NCBI GenBank assembly: GCA_008501735.1
Contig: QQUF01000059.1
Span: forward strand, 1-43,687
Origin: Calditrichota bacterium
GTDB lineage: Bacteria > CLD3
Length of the DNA stretch: 43,687 bases
Reading direction: 5' to 3'
In this document: positions 33,972 through 43,047 of the stretch, piece after piece
Layout of the letters: every line of letters starts with the position of its first letter
Numbering within the stretch: the first letter of the stretch is position 1
Notes under the pieces: generated by a model
The model's input: only the letters and a program-made list of their open reading frames with translations
Database searches by the model: none
Told to the model about the DNA's origin: nothing
Program-made: the position numbers and the translations under genes

Positions 33972-34976
33972 ATGGCTTTTTCATTTAAAAATATGTTTCT
34001 AAGTCAAGTTGCTATTGATTTAGGAACAGCAAACACTTTGATTTACGTCAAAGGTAATGGAATAATGCTTGATGAACCGTCAATCGTTGCTTACGACAAA
34101 GACGGTGAAATCATTGCAATTGGTTCAGAAGCTCGTGAGATGCTTGGTAGAGCTCCCGAAGACATAAAAATTATTCGCCCTTTGAGTGATGGAGTAATTG
34201 CTGATTTCGAAGCAACTGAACATATGCTCAAAAGTTTTATCAAAAAAGTTCAAATCATTCGCCCAACAATTATTGTTTGTATTCCTTCGGGAGTTACAGA
34301 AGTCGAAAAGCGTGCTGTTCGCGATTCTGCTGAACGTGCTGGTGCAAAACTCGTAAAACTAATTTATGAGCCAATGGCAGCAGCAATCGGAGTTGGTTTG
34401 GATATTGCACAACCTGTCGGAAATATGATTGTTGACATTGGTGGTGGAACAACCGAGATAGCAGTAATTTCACTTAATGGAATCGTTGTAAAAGAATCAA
34501 TCAAAGTTGCTGGTGACGGAATGGACAAGGCAATTATGAATTTCTTCAAAAGAAAATACAATTTGCTAATTGGTGATAAAACTGCGGAAGAAATCAAAAT
34601 TAACATTGGTTCTGCTTATCCTTTGGACAAAGAAGTTAAAACTTTAGTTAAAGGTCGCGATTTAGTTGCTGGAGCTCCAAAAGTAAAAGAAATAACTTCA
34701 GAAGAAATTCGTGAAGCATTGGAAATTCCTATTAAAAAGATTGTTGAAGCAGTAAAAATGACTCTCGAAAGAACGCCTCCTGAACTTGCTGCTGATATTC
34801 TTGACAGAGGAATTATGCTGACTGGAGGAGGAGCTTTGCTTAAAGGACTTCAAAAAAGATTGCAAACCGAAACAAACTTGGCAGTTCACGTTGCAGAAGA
34901 CCCTTTAAGAGCTGTAGTTCTCGGAACAGCAAAAGCCTTAGAAAATATGACAACCTACGCAAAAGTTTTGATTTAA
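33972..34976 (+). CDS. mreB: Rod-shape-determining actin homologue MreB
   Basis: A 334-residue actin-fold ATPase with an N-terminal amphipathic helix (FSFKNMFLSQV), phosphate-1 loop DLGTANTLIYVKG, phosphate-2 loop DIGGGTTEIAVI and adenosine motif LTGGGALLKGL. MreB polymerises under the inner membrane and directs lateral peptidoglycan synthesis, implying a rod-shaped cell. It is followed by mreC and mreD in the canonical order, but a strong terminator-like hairpin separates mreB from mreC. Confidence 0.97.
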   Translation: MAFSFKNMFLSQVAIDLGTANTLIYVKGNGIMLDEPSIVAYDKDGEIIAIGSEAREMLGRAPEDIKIIRPLSDGVIADFEATEHMLKSFIKKVQIIRPTIIVCIPSGVTEVEKRAVRDSAERAGAKLVKLIYEPMAAAIGVGLDIAQPVGNMIVDIGGGTTEIAVISLNGIVVKESIKVAGDGMDKAIMNFFKRKYNLLIGDKTAEEIKINIGSAYPLDKEVKTLVKGRDLVAGAPKVKEITSEEIREALEIPIKKIVEAVKMTLERTPPELAADILDRGIMLTGGGALLKGLQKRLQTETNLAVHVAEDPLRAVVLGTAKALENMTTYAKVLI

Positions 34977-34983
34977 ATTTATC

Positions 34984-35017
34984 GCCACAAGCTAAAAATT
35001 TAGTTTGTGGCTTTTTT
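34984..35017 (+). terminator. Terminator-like hairpin between mreB and mreC
   Basis: GCCACAAGCTAAA and TTTAGTTTGTGGC pair with a single G-U and are followed by six T residues. It begins 7 bp after the mreB stop. It may terminate most transcripts and let a fraction read on into mreCD. Confidence 0.85.
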
Positions 35018-35039
35018 CAATAATTTTAGTTGTGATTCC

Positions 35040-35861
35040 TTGAAAAAAGATTCAATCCAAAATTTAATCGAACCTTACAAAGAATACATTCTTTTAGGTT
35101 CTCTTCTCATTTCCTCTCTTTTTCTAATATTTTCAAATTCAAATCCACAAATCGCCAAATTCAGAATTTATGCATTAGAATTTGTAATTTCTATGCAAGA
35201 TAAGGCGATTTGGATTCCTAAAATTTTTGGAGCAATTAGTGAAAATGAAGAACTTAGGAAGCAGAATTTTAACTTAACAATCGAACTCAACAATCTTCGT
35301 TTTGCAAAGCTTGAGAATGAAAAATTACGCAGTCAATTGAACTTTGTAGAAAATGTAAATTTGGAGTTAATTTCTGCGGAAGTTATTTCAAAAAGTGTTC
35401 TTGGTTCAGTAAATTCGATAATTTTAAATGTTGGCGAAAAAGACAGTGTTGAAATGAATATGCCAATTGTAACTGATTTGGGTCTAGTTGGAAAAGTTGT
35501 AAACATCAGCGAAAATTATTCTCTTGGTCAGCTACTTTTAGACAAAAATTTTAATGTTGGTGCAAAGATTCTTGGACTCGACATAACTGGGATTTTGACT
35601 TGGAAAGAAGGCAATACTTGCATTTTGCAAGACATTCCAAAGTCAGCAAAAATCTCAAGAGGAGATTCAGTTTTTACCTCTGAACTCGGAACTCTTTTTC
35701 CAAAAAATATTTTAATCGGAACAGTAAGTTATTCCGAAATCCCACAAACTGGAATATCACAATACATTGAAGTAAATCCTTCAGTTGATTTTTTAGCTTT
35801 AAGAAATGTTTTTATTGTGAAAGCTGAAAAGTATGTGATTCCAGAGGAGTTTGGCTACTAA
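35040..35861 (+). CDS. mreC: Rod-shape-determining protein MreC
   Basis: An N-terminal membrane helix (ILLGSLLISSLFLIF), a coiled coil (ENEELRKQNFNLTIELNNL) and the MreC beta domain (VISKSVLGSVNSIILNVGEKD, GLVGKVV, GDSVFTSELGTLFPKNILIGTV) identify it. MreC is periplasmic and links MreB to the elongasome. Two starts fit: GTG at 35007, which lies within the terminator hairpin, and TTG at 35040, which begins just after it; I prefer TTG. There is no clear ribosome-binding site for either. The stop overlaps the mreD ATG by one base. Confidence 0.93.
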   Translation: MKKDSIQNLIEPYKEYILLGSLLISSLFLIFSNSNPQIAKFRIYALEFVISMQDKAIWIPKIFGAISENEELRKQNFNLTIELNNLRFAKLENEKLRSQLNFVENVNLELISAEVISKSVLGSVNSIILNVGEKDSVEMNMPIVTDLGLVGKVVNISENYSLGQLLLDKNFNVGAKILGLDITGILTWKEGNTCILQDIPKSAKISRGDSVFTSELGTLFPKNILIGTVSYSEIPQTGISQYIEVNPSVDFLALRNVFIVKAEKYVIPEEFGY

Positions 35862-36346
35862 TGTTTTGGCAAAGCAAAGAAGTTAAAGAAAACATTAAAT
35901 GGGTTTTTATTCTTTTACTACTCTATGTGATTCAAATTTTGTTTTCAGAAATCGCAAGAATTGGTAACTCAAAGCCTGACTTTCTTTTAGTCGGATTATT
36001 TTTCTTTGCTGTAAATAATTCACAAACAAGAGCAACTTGGGCTGGCTTTGGTTTAGGTTTGCTTGAAGATTTATTTTTGGCTCAAATGTTTGGATTAATG
36101 GCTTTTTGCAAAACTTTAGTAGGGTTTCTTTTTTGGTATTTAACTCCTAAAAAACACAATTTACTTTTGTATTTAGTTAGTTTTTTTCTTTTCTCATTTT
36201 TCCATTTTTTAATTTTTGACTTCGTTTACTTGGGAAATCTTTCCTTAGATTTCTGGGAAATTGTCGTCAAACACTCAATTCCAAATTCACTTTACTCGCT
36301 CCTACTCGTTGTAATTTGGATTCTCTACAAGCAGGTCAGAAAATAG
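35861..36346 (+). CDS. mreD: Rod-shape-determining protein MreD
   Basis: A 161-residue hydrophobic protein with five or so membrane helices. Position directly after mreC (one-base overlap) and the pattern KPDFLLVGLFFFAV, FGLGLLEDLFLAQMFGLMAF support MreD, the inner-membrane elongasome partner. Sequence conservation in this family is low; identification relies on context and hydropathy. No penicillin-binding protein or rodA follows, because the next gene is on the other strand. Confidence 0.9.
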   Translation: MFWQSKEVKENIKWVFILLLLYVIQILFSEIARIGNSKPDFLLVGLFFFAVNNSQTRATWAGFGLGLLEDLFLAQMFGLMAFCKTLVGFLFWYLTPKKHNLLLYLVSFFLFSFFHFLIFDFVYLGNLSLDFWEIVVKHSIPNSLYSLLLVVIWILYKQVRK

Positions 36347-36349
36347 AAT

Positions 36350-38278
36350 TTACCAAATGTAATCGTCTGCAATTTCACGCTTTTCGTGTCCCGAAAGAAT
36401 GTGCATTACACGAACTTTTTTGAGCATCACGGGCGAAAGATTATTTTTAGGAATGTATTTTATTACTCTTTTATAACGCGAAGCAATTACACTAAAAATG
36501 CTTCTTGGTGGTTTGTCAGCAACATAAATTACAAATTTTTCTTGTGAGTATTCAATCGCTGCAAGTAAAAGAATCTCAGCTTTCGATTCGAGCCAATAAT
36601 AATCAGGGTCATTCCAAACATCAAACATTTTAAGAGGTGGAGAATTTAACATCAAACCTCCATACTCAACTCTTGAAATTCCTGGTCCAACCACATTCTC
36701 TTCTGGATTTGTTGAGTAAAAAGCCATATCCGATTCTTGAGAATGTTCTCCAAGCCAAGTCATACAGTAAGTGTAATTTTCATCTTTATCTTCGTCAAAA
36801 ATTAAAACAACTGTTGAAGACGAGCCTTTAATTTGCAGATTTTCTTTGACATAAATTTTGTTTTCGTGCCAATTTCGAATCGTTTCACGAATGTCAATTC
36901 CATCTGCCAACGAAGTCTGAAAAGGAACTGTTCGGGAATGTTCTTCTGAAACTAATTGTAAACCTTTGTTCTTGAGAAAACTTCCGAAATCTTCAATTAC
37001 AATGTCTTCTGGTGGAAAAGAACACATCGAATCAGCGTCAAATTCTTTTTCCCAATCACCTTTATTTTTTTCATACTTCCGCTTTTTAACATTAAATTTT
37101 GGTCTTTTCTTGCCCTTACCTTCCCAAAGTCTCCGAACTCGCATTTTTTTAGTTCCAAACCAAATGCTTTCAGGGTCTAATTTTATTGTTGGAAAAATTC
37201 CAGTCTCATTTTGGTAAGGGTAAAAAGTCAATAAATTCCAAAAATCGTAGCAAAAATTCTCGTCAATAATTCCTCTTGCAGCATAAAGAAGTTCGAAAAG
37301 TCTTGGCATTAATTTTCCCATAATCTTCGCTTGGTTTCTAACGAGTTGAAGGAATTGCTTTTTGGAAAGTCGCGAAACTTTTTCCCCTGTTTCTTTTTCA
37401 TAAATTATTGAAGCTGTTTCAAAACAAGCAAGAATCAAATCTTCGCGACTCTGCCCTTTCGAAAATTTTTCAAAAACATTCCAACTCTCTTCTTCGATTA
37501 ATTCTTCGGTTGTCTTTTTTCTGTGAATTGAGTTAAGATTTTTTACAAATTTTAAGTCTCCAAAATCTTTCTCAACAATCTTTCTCTCTGTAAAGAACTC
37601 AACATTTGAGCGAAAATTTTCAAAAGCAGAATTCAAAACCGCCCACTCTGAAAGAACTTCTCTTGTACTTTCAGGGTGTAAATTAAAAATTCCAATTGTA
37701 GGTTTTGTCTGCTGAAAGAAGGGTCTAACGTTACAGTTCTCAAATTTTTCAAAAACACTTTGTAAGTGTGAGATACCAATTAGAACTAAAATTTTCTTAT
37801 GATTTTGTATGGCTTTTTGAATGTTAAAAGCCATAACATTTTCACGTAAAATATCTTCGTCTGACTTTTTAAATTCTTGTTCTAAAATTGTCTCGAAATA
37901 GGCTTTCGCTCCAAGCACTGAAATCGAATGTGTGTCAGGAAAACTCTCAGAACTCATTGGACAATTTTCGACGTCAGCGTCAATTGTAAAAATTGGGATA
38001 TTTTTTTCTTTTGCAAGTCTTCCACATTCTACAAATGAATCACAAGGCTCAAGAATGAAATAAGTTGTTTCCTTTCGTTCCAACAAAATTACTGGAATTT
38101 CGGGCAGAGAATTTAACGCTTCAGGAAAATGAGTTTGTAAGCTCTCAGGAAGTTCAAGTAAAAGGCAATCAGGCTCGATTTCTTGAAAAACATTTCTTGC
38201 ATTCAAAGTTGATTCAAAATTTCCGTGCAAAATCGGAACAAAGTAAACATTATTTTTTTGTAAATAAAAAGGCTTCAA
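36350..38278 (-). CDS. Uncharacterised protein with TraB/ChaN-like N-terminal domain
   Basis: A 642-residue soluble protein without signal peptide. The N-terminal about 210 residues contain FVPILHGNFESTLNARNVFQ, EPDCLLLELPESL and ILVLIGISHLQSVF, matching the HG...E and SH pattern of the TraB/EreA/ChaN superfamily (proposed metal-dependent hydrolases). The C-terminal 430 residues are not recognised; they include a basic patch (KKMRVRRLW, KKRPKFNVKKRKYEKNK) and end in a DDYIW tail. The start is a TTG at 38278; no ATG lies near. It converges with mreD, leaving only 3 bp between the stops. It could belong to a DUF5682-like group, but I cannot confirm this. Confidence 0.6.
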   Translation of the reverse strand: MKPFYLQKNNVYFVPILHGNFESTLNARNVFQEIEPDCLLLELPESLQTHFPEALNSLPEIPVILLERKETTYFILEPCDSFVECGRLAKEKNIPIFTIDADVENCPMSSESFPDTHSISVLGAKAYFETILEQEFKKSDEDILRENVMAFNIQKAIQNHKKILVLIGISHLQSVFEKFENCNVRPFFQQTKPTIGIFNLHPESTREVLSEWAVLNSAFENFRSNVEFFTERKIVEKDFGDLKFVKNLNSIHRKKTTEELIEEESWNVFEKFSKGQSREDLILACFETASIIYEKETGEKVSRLSKKQFLQLVRNQAKIMGKLMPRLFELLYAARGIIDENFCYDFWNLLTFYPYQNETGIFPTIKLDPESIWFGTKKMRVRRLWEGKGKKRPKFNVKKRKYEKNKGDWEKEFDADSMCSFPPEDIVIEDFGSFLKNKGLQLVSEEHSRTVPFQTSLADGIDIRETIRNWHENKIYVKENLQIKGSSSTVVLIFDEDKDENYTYCMTWLGEHSQESDMAFYSTNPEENVVGPGISRVEYGGLMLNSPPLKMFDVWNDPDYYWLESKAEILLLAAIEYSQEKFVIYVADKPPRSIFSVIASRYKRVIKYIPKNNLSPVMLKKVRVMHILSGHEKREIADDYIW

Positions 38279-38310
38279 ATTAATGACTAAAGATTAATGA
38301 ATGATAAAAG

Positions 38311-38343
38311 TAATGCCTAAAACTTAACAAATTTTAGGCATTA
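38311..38343 (-). terminator. Hairpin downstream of recX
   Basis: TAATGCCTAAAA and TTTTAGGCATTA form a 12-bp perfect stem with a 9-base loop, about 35 bp past the recX stop. The T-run on the minus strand is short (CTTTTATC), so termination strength is uncertain. The rest of the gap 38279-38377 shows nothing else. Confidence 0.6.
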
Positions 38344-38377
38344 AAAATATAACTCAAAATTATTTTCAAATTATTCA

Positions 38378-39004
38378 TTATCCGAAATGTTTTTCAAAAA
38401 CTTCCGAAATAACGTCATTCTCAAAACCTTTACTTTGAAGGAAACGCCAAATCTTTCCTTTCGATTGATAATTCACTTCTTTGATAGTTTGCAATTTTTT
38501 CAAAAGAAGTTTTTTTGCAGCTTCGAATTGACTTTTCTCTTCAATCATTTCGTCTAAAAGGTCTTCAAAAACCAATTCTTTAATCCCTTTCCTACGAAGT
38601 TCGTAACGGATTTTTATTTTTCCAACACCGCGTAAAATTGATAAATCGTGAATCATTCTTTTTGCTAGCTCCTTATCGTCTAAATAGTTTAGCGTTTTTA
38701 ATTCCCCGACAACATCGTCAACAACTTCTTCTCTAAATTTCTGAAGTTTCTTACGAATTTCTAACTCTGAGAAAAATTTACGAGCAACTAAACCAAAAGC
38801 TTTTCCCCTAGCTTTTTGTAGTTCTTCACAAAGTAGGATTTCCTCAATTTTTGCTTCTTTGAGGAAATCCCCTTCTTTTATCCTAAATTCAAAAAATGTT
38901 TTCTCGGAAACACCAAATGCAAATTCATTATTCAGAAAAACAGAATACCTTTGGTCTGTTTTCTTCTGAACTTCGATTTTTGTAATTTTACCTTCTGTTT
39001 CCAT
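38378..39004 (-). CDS. recX: RecX-family RecA regulator
   Basis: A 208-residue protein with the RecX pattern of tandem three-helix repeats: ARKFFSELEIRKKLQKFREEVVDDVVGELKTLNYLDDKELAKRMI-like segments, GKIKIRYELRRKGI, and a C-terminal helix repeat IWRFLQSKGFENDVISEVF. RecX caps or destabilises RecA filaments. It lies 6 bp downstream of recA, the typical arrangement, so the two are co-transcribed. The basic N-terminal 50 residues form an extension as found in many family members. Confidence 0.92.
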   Translation of the reverse strand: METEGKITKIEVQKKTDQRYSVFLNNEFAFGVSEKTFFEFRIKEGDFLKEAKIEEILLCEELQKARGKAFGLVARKFFSELEIRKKLQKFREEVVDDVVGELKTLNYLDDKELAKRMIHDLSILRGVGKIKIRYELRRKGIKELVFEDLLDEMIEEKSQFEAAKKLLLKKLQTIKEVNYQSKGKIWRFLQSKGFENDVISEVFEKHFG

Positions 39005-39010
39005 TTAAAA

Positions 39011-40159
39011 CTAAAATTTTGTCAATTCGTCGTCGTCAAGTTCGTTGAAAGAAGAAATTAAATCTTCTTCCGAAGGTGTTTCGTCTTGTTTAGCTTCTTC
39101 TTTTTTAGTAGAAGACTTAAGGGCTTCCAATGCTTTTTCATCTAAAATTCCTAAAGAAGCTTTAGTTTTTAACTTGATTTCTTCAAAGAGGTCTTCATTC
39201 TCAAGCAAGTAAGCCATTGTTTTCTCTTTACCTTGACCAACTCTTTCATCATTGTAAGAATACCAACTTCCACTTTTTTTCAAAACATCTTCTTCAACTG
39301 CTAAATCTATCAACTCACTAGTAAATGATATTCCAACACCAAAACGGATATCAACTTCTGCTTCTTTAAATGGAGGTGCAAGTTTGTTCTTTTTAATTTT
39401 AACCTTAGTTCTATTCCCAATAATATCAGCTCCATTTTTGATTGAACCAATTCTTCTGATTTCAATCCTTACACTTGCGTGAAACTTTAAAGCACGACCT
39501 CCTGGAGTTGTTTCAGGACTTCCGTACATCACACCGATTTTTTCTCTAATTTGATTTACGAAAAGGACACAAGTATTTGTTTTTGAAATAATTCCTGTGA
39601 TTTTCCTTAAGCCGTGAGACATCAATCTTGCTTGTAAACCTACGTGAGAATCTCCCATATCTCCAGCAACTTCTGCTCTTGGAACAAGTGCTGCGACAGA
39701 ATCAACAACAATCAAATCTACTGCTCCACTTCTTACTAAAGTTTCCACAATCGCAAGAGCTTGTTCACCATCATCAGGCTGAGAGACCAACAATTCGTCC
39801 AAGTCAACACCTAAATTTTTTGCATATTCTGCATCAAGAGCGTGCTCAACGTCAATGAAAGCTGCTAATCCACCAGCTTTCTGTGCTTGTGCAATTACGT
39901 GAAGTGTCAAAGTTGTTTTACCAGAAGATTCAGGACCATAAATCTCAACAATTCTTCCTCTTGGAACACCACCAGTTCCTAAGGCTTTATCAACTGAAAT
40001 TGAGCCAGTAGAAATTACTGGAACATTAAGTTTTACTCCTCCTCCGAGTTTCATAATTGCACCTTTACCAAATGATTTTTCTATTTCAGAAACCGCATTT
40101 GAAAGTGCTTCTTTTCTTGGGTCCTTAGCTAATTTCGATTCTTTTTTTGCTTTCGCCAT
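39011..40159 (-). CDS. recA: Recombinase RecA
   Basis: A 382-residue protein with the Walker A loop GPESSGKTT (75-83), Walker [11 protein letters not shown], the L1/L2 DNA-binding loops ([35 protein letters not shown] region) and an acidic C-terminal tail ([16 protein letters not shown]). RecA drives strand exchange in homologous recombination. A GGAG site lies 7 bases before the ATG. Just upstream is the dyad TGACAATACGTTGTCA, a possible regulatory site. Downstream comes recX. Confidence 0.98.
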   Translation of the reverse strand: MAKAKKESKLAKDPRKEALSNAVSEIEKSFGKGAIMKLGGGVKLNVPVISTGSISVDKALGTGGVPRGRIVEIYGPESSGKTTLTLHVIAQAQKAGGLAAFIDVEHALDAEYAKNLGVDLDELLVSQPDDGEQALAIVETLVRSGAVDLIVVDSVAALVPRAEVAGDMGDSHVGLQARLMSHGLRKITGIISKTNTCVLFVNQIREKIGVMYGSPETTPGGRALKFHASVRIEIRRIGSIKNGADIIGNRTKVKIKKNKLAPPFKEAEVDIRFGVGISFTSELIDLAVEEDVLKKSGSWYSYNDERVGQGKEKTMAYLLENEDLFEEIKLKTKASLGILDEKALEALKSSTKKEEAKQDETPSEEDLISSFNELDDDELTKF

Positions 40160-40233
40160 TTTTTTCTCCGAAAGGTTTTATTTTTAAATTTATTAATTAT
40201 CTAATTTTGTGGAATCAATTTAAGCAACTAAAT

Positions 40234-40249
40234 TGACAACGTATTGTCA
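40234..40249. promoter_or_regulatory. 16-bp dyad upstream of recA (candidate operator)
   Basis: TGACAA-N4-TTGTCA is a perfect inverted repeat with 6-base arms, 75-90 bp before the recA start and the only clear dyad between the recA ATG and the terminator at 40297. Position and symmetry would suit an SOS-type repressor, but it is not one of the classic LexA boxes I know (CTGT-N8-ACAG or GAAC-N4-GTTC). Confidence 0.4.
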
Positions 40250-40296
40250 CAAAAAATAAAATATTCTTATTTTTTTTAAAATTGATGTGAGTAAAC

Positions 40297-40331
40297 AAAA
40301 AAAGGGAAGCCAAATTGACTTCCCTTTTTTT
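40297..40331 (-). terminator. Intrinsic terminator after the octahaem cytochrome
   Basis: AAAAAAAGGGAAG and CTTCCCTTTTTTT form a stem of up to 13 bp around a 9-base loop, flanked by runs of A/T on both sides. It ends the cytochrome transcript 18 bp past its stop and insulates recA. Confidence 0.92.
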
Positions 40332-40348
40332 CTTATCGCAATAATTTT

Positions 40349-43024
40349 TTACTTAGAAAGTGAAACTACATAGTCTCTAATTGCTTTAATCTGTTTGTCA
40401 GCGTCACCGTCCAAAATATTTGGATCAAGCGGATACCTAACACCTTCTTCTTCGTCATAGTAAAAGAAGCCAGGCATTTTAGTTCCTGGAGTAATTGCTG
40501 CTGGGTTTTCCAACCACTTGATTAACCAATCAGGTTGTAGCCTTGATTTAACATTTCCTAAATCTGGAGCTAGATTAGCTTCGTCTAAATTAGGAGAAGC
40601 ATAACCATTAACTAAGTGACATTTAGTACACTGAGCAACATTGAACAATTTTTTACCATCATTCAAGTGAGCCTTGTTGATTTCGAAGTCATCGTAATAA
40701 GTCAAATTCAAATCTTTTTTAACAGCACCTGTAAAATACTTATGAACTTCAGTGATTTCTTTATCATCAAAACCGAAACTTGGCATTCTTATTTTTAACC
40801 AAGGTCTAATTGGAGTTACATCATTCAAGAATTCAGTTAACCAATTCTCTTGAGTTTTATCTCCTTGACCAAGAAGTTTTGGTGGAGCTAAGTCAACATT
40901 CTCAAAATGTGCACGAATGTAACCGCCAAGTTCACCATCTTCATCCTCAGGATAGTTTCCAATACCATTTTCAAAAGTATGACAACCAACGCAATTTCTT
41001 TGTCTTAAGAAATTCTGCCCTTCAAAAAAGTTTCTTTTTGAATCTGATAAATCTTGAGCGTATTTCTCATTTAAGAAATTACCATCCCAACTTTTGAGTA
41101 AAACTGTTACTGCATGGGCTTCGTAATCAGTCATTTCAAAGTCTGGCATCATACTTACAATTCTTTCAGTTGAGAAACCTCTTGGCTCTTTAACTTTATG
41201 GTAAACCCAAGATTGCCAAGTTCCTTCAACTTCTTTTTCACCAGAAACTCTATCACCAAAGTCAAATTCGTCAACTGTTTTCTTAGCAATTGTACCTAAA
41301 CTAACTGAAACTTTACCTTCACTTTCAGTTCCATTGATAGCATGACAAGCGTAACAACCATTTTTTAAAACAGTATTTTTACCAGCTTCAATTTTTTCAG
41401 CAGAAGTTAAATCGCTGAGAGCAACTGATGGTTTGTAATTTGGATCTTTTAAAGTAAGTAAGTAAGCTACAATATCTTCAGCTTCTTTGTCAGAAAGTCT
41501 TAAGCTAGGCATTTTTGATTCTGGGTGATATTTTTTAGGATTTTTTACCCAATCATAGAGCCAAGAACCATTTGCCTTGTTACCAATTTTATTCAATTCA
41601 GTACCGAAGCTTACACCTTCTTTAAGTCTATTTTCAGAAGTAATTTCATTTCCAACAACGTGACAAGCTTGACAACCAACTGCTTCAACTAATTCTTTTC
41701 CATTTGCAACAGAACCAGTTCCTTTATAGCCTTTAACGGGTTTATAGTCATTGGTTTTATTTAAACTAAGTAAGTAAGCTGTTACATTTTCAGTTTCTTC
41801 ATCGCTCAAATAAAAATTAGGCATTCTAGTATTTTTATAGAATTTCTTTGGGTGCTTAATCCAATCCGCAATCCATTCAGGATTTGATTTTTGAGCAATA
41901 TTATTCAAAGGAGGTCCAACTTTTTCAGCATCAACATTTTCGGTCAAAGGAACATTATGGCAGCCATAACATCCAAAGTCCATTACAATTTTTTTACCAT
42001 AAAGCATTGTTTCTGCTCCTGGCAAATAGTTAGCCGTGCTGTGACAACCAAAACAAGAAGTCTGTGTATAATTATGTTTTGCCGTTTCAAGATTTGCTTG
42101 AACATAAGGATCCATAACAGTTTCATACATTGGAGCTAACCAGTGATGATCGCCTTCGTGTGCATCGTGTTCAGTTAAAGCAATTCCTTGACCAGCGTGA
42201 CAACTTGTACAACCTAATTGAGATGGTTCGTGAATTTTCAACAAATCGTGTTCGTCATTATGGTAACTGTAAGGTTGTGCAACATCAGCACCTTTAAATA
42301 CAGGATCATTGATTCCCATATGACAAGACTCACACCTTTCAACTTTTGGTAAATGATCACCAAAGTTTCCTTTTGTAAAATCTGCTATCACGTATTGTTT
42401 GATTTCAATTGAAGCATCTTGAGTACTTTGAACTTTTTCTTCTAAGAAAGTAACAGCATCAGTTTTAGCATTTCTTTCTTTAATAAGTTCTCTCAATTCA
42501 GACTGAACCTTTTCAAGAGGAGCACTAAATTCAGCAATTTCTTTCTTTTTCTCAAAAATCTTAGGTTCAATAGCTTTTATGATTTCCTCTTCTTTACGAA
42601 GTTTTTCTTCATAACTACTACCATCTTCGCCTAAATATCCTGAGTGTTTGTAAAAGTAATAAAACTCATCAGAATTAGATTTAGCAAATTTCTTCTCATT
42701 TTCTAAATCTTTTAACTCGAAGTTTAAGTCAACTAATTTGGTTTCGATACTTTGCATTTCAGCAGAATTTAATTCAGCTTCTTTTACTGCTATCTGTTCT
42801 TCCAAACTTTGGAGTTCGCCAGAATCTATTTCACCTTTAGCTTCTTCAATTTGCTTTGACAAAAGCTCAAGTTTTAAACTTTTAAATTCTTCTTGATAGT
42901 TTTTCCAAGGTCTTCTAACGTAAGTTTCGTCAAAAACAGCTCCGATTGTGAAAACAGCTAATAAACCACTAAAGAATAAAAACCAATTCCCTAATCGTTT
43001 TTCAGGTGAACCATTATCACTCAT
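40349..43024 (-). CDS. Octahaem c-type cytochrome with coiled-coil, probable bc-complex subunit
   Basis: An 891-residue protein with an N-terminal membrane helix (12-30), a long coiled coil (about 41-205) and eight CxxCH motifs, the first at Cys231 (CESCH) and then CTSCH, CFGCH, CYGCH, CQACH, CYACH, CVGCH and CTKCH. The later motifs sit in repeated class-I cytochrome c modules with methionine-ligand loops such as TRMPNFYLSDEE, SKMPSLRLSDKE and TKMPGFFYYDEE. It is 23 bp downstream of the cytochrome b gene with AAAGGAA before the ATG, so it most likely accepts electrons from that b-type quinol-oxidising complex. The coiled coil in the periplasm is unusual for bc1-type cytochrome c. Confidence 0.88.
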   Translation of the reverse strand: MSDNGSPEKRLGNWFLFFSGLLAVFTIGAVFDETYVRRPWKNYQEEFKSLKLELLSKQIEEAKGEIDSGELQSLEEQIAVKEAELNSAEMQSIETKLVDLNFELKDLENEKKFAKSNSDEFYYFYKHSGYLGEDGSSYEEKLRKEEEIIKAIEPKIFEKKKEIAEFSAPLEKVQSELRELIKERNAKTDAVTFLEEKVQSTQDASIEIKQYVIADFTKGNFGDHLPKVERCESCHMGINDPVFKGADVAQPYSYHNDEHDLLKIHEPSQLGCTSCHAGQGIALTEHDAHEGDHHWLAPMYETVMDPYVQANLETAKHNYTQTSCFGCHSTANYLPGAETMLYGKKIVMDFGCYGCHNVPLTENVDAEKVGPPLNNIAQKSNPEWIADWIKHPKKFYKNTRMPNFYLSDEETENVTAYLLSLNKTNDYKPVKGYKGTGSVANGKELVEAVGCQACHVVGNEITSENRLKEGVSFGTELNKIGNKANGSWLYDWVKNPKKYHPESKMPSLRLSDKEAEDIVAYLLTLKDPNYKPSVALSDLTSAEKIEAGKNTVLKNGCYACHAINGTESEGKVSVSLGTIAKKTVDEFDFGDRVSGEKEVEGTWQSWVYHKVKEPRGFSTERIVSMMPDFEMTDYEAHAVTVLLKSWDGNFLNEKYAQDLSDSKRNFFEGQNFLRQRNCVGCHTFENGIGNYPEDEDGELGGYIRAHFENVDLAPPKLLGQGDKTQENWLTEFLNDVTPIRPWLKIRMPSFGFDDKEITEVHKYFTGAVKKDLNLTYYDDFEINKAHLNDGKKLFNVAQCTKCHLVNGYASPNLDEANLAPDLGNVKSRLQPDWLIKWLENPAAITPGTKMPGFFYYDEEEGVRYPLDPNILDGDADKQIKAIRDYVVSLSK

Positions 43025-43047
43025 TAATTTATTCCTTTGTTAAATTC

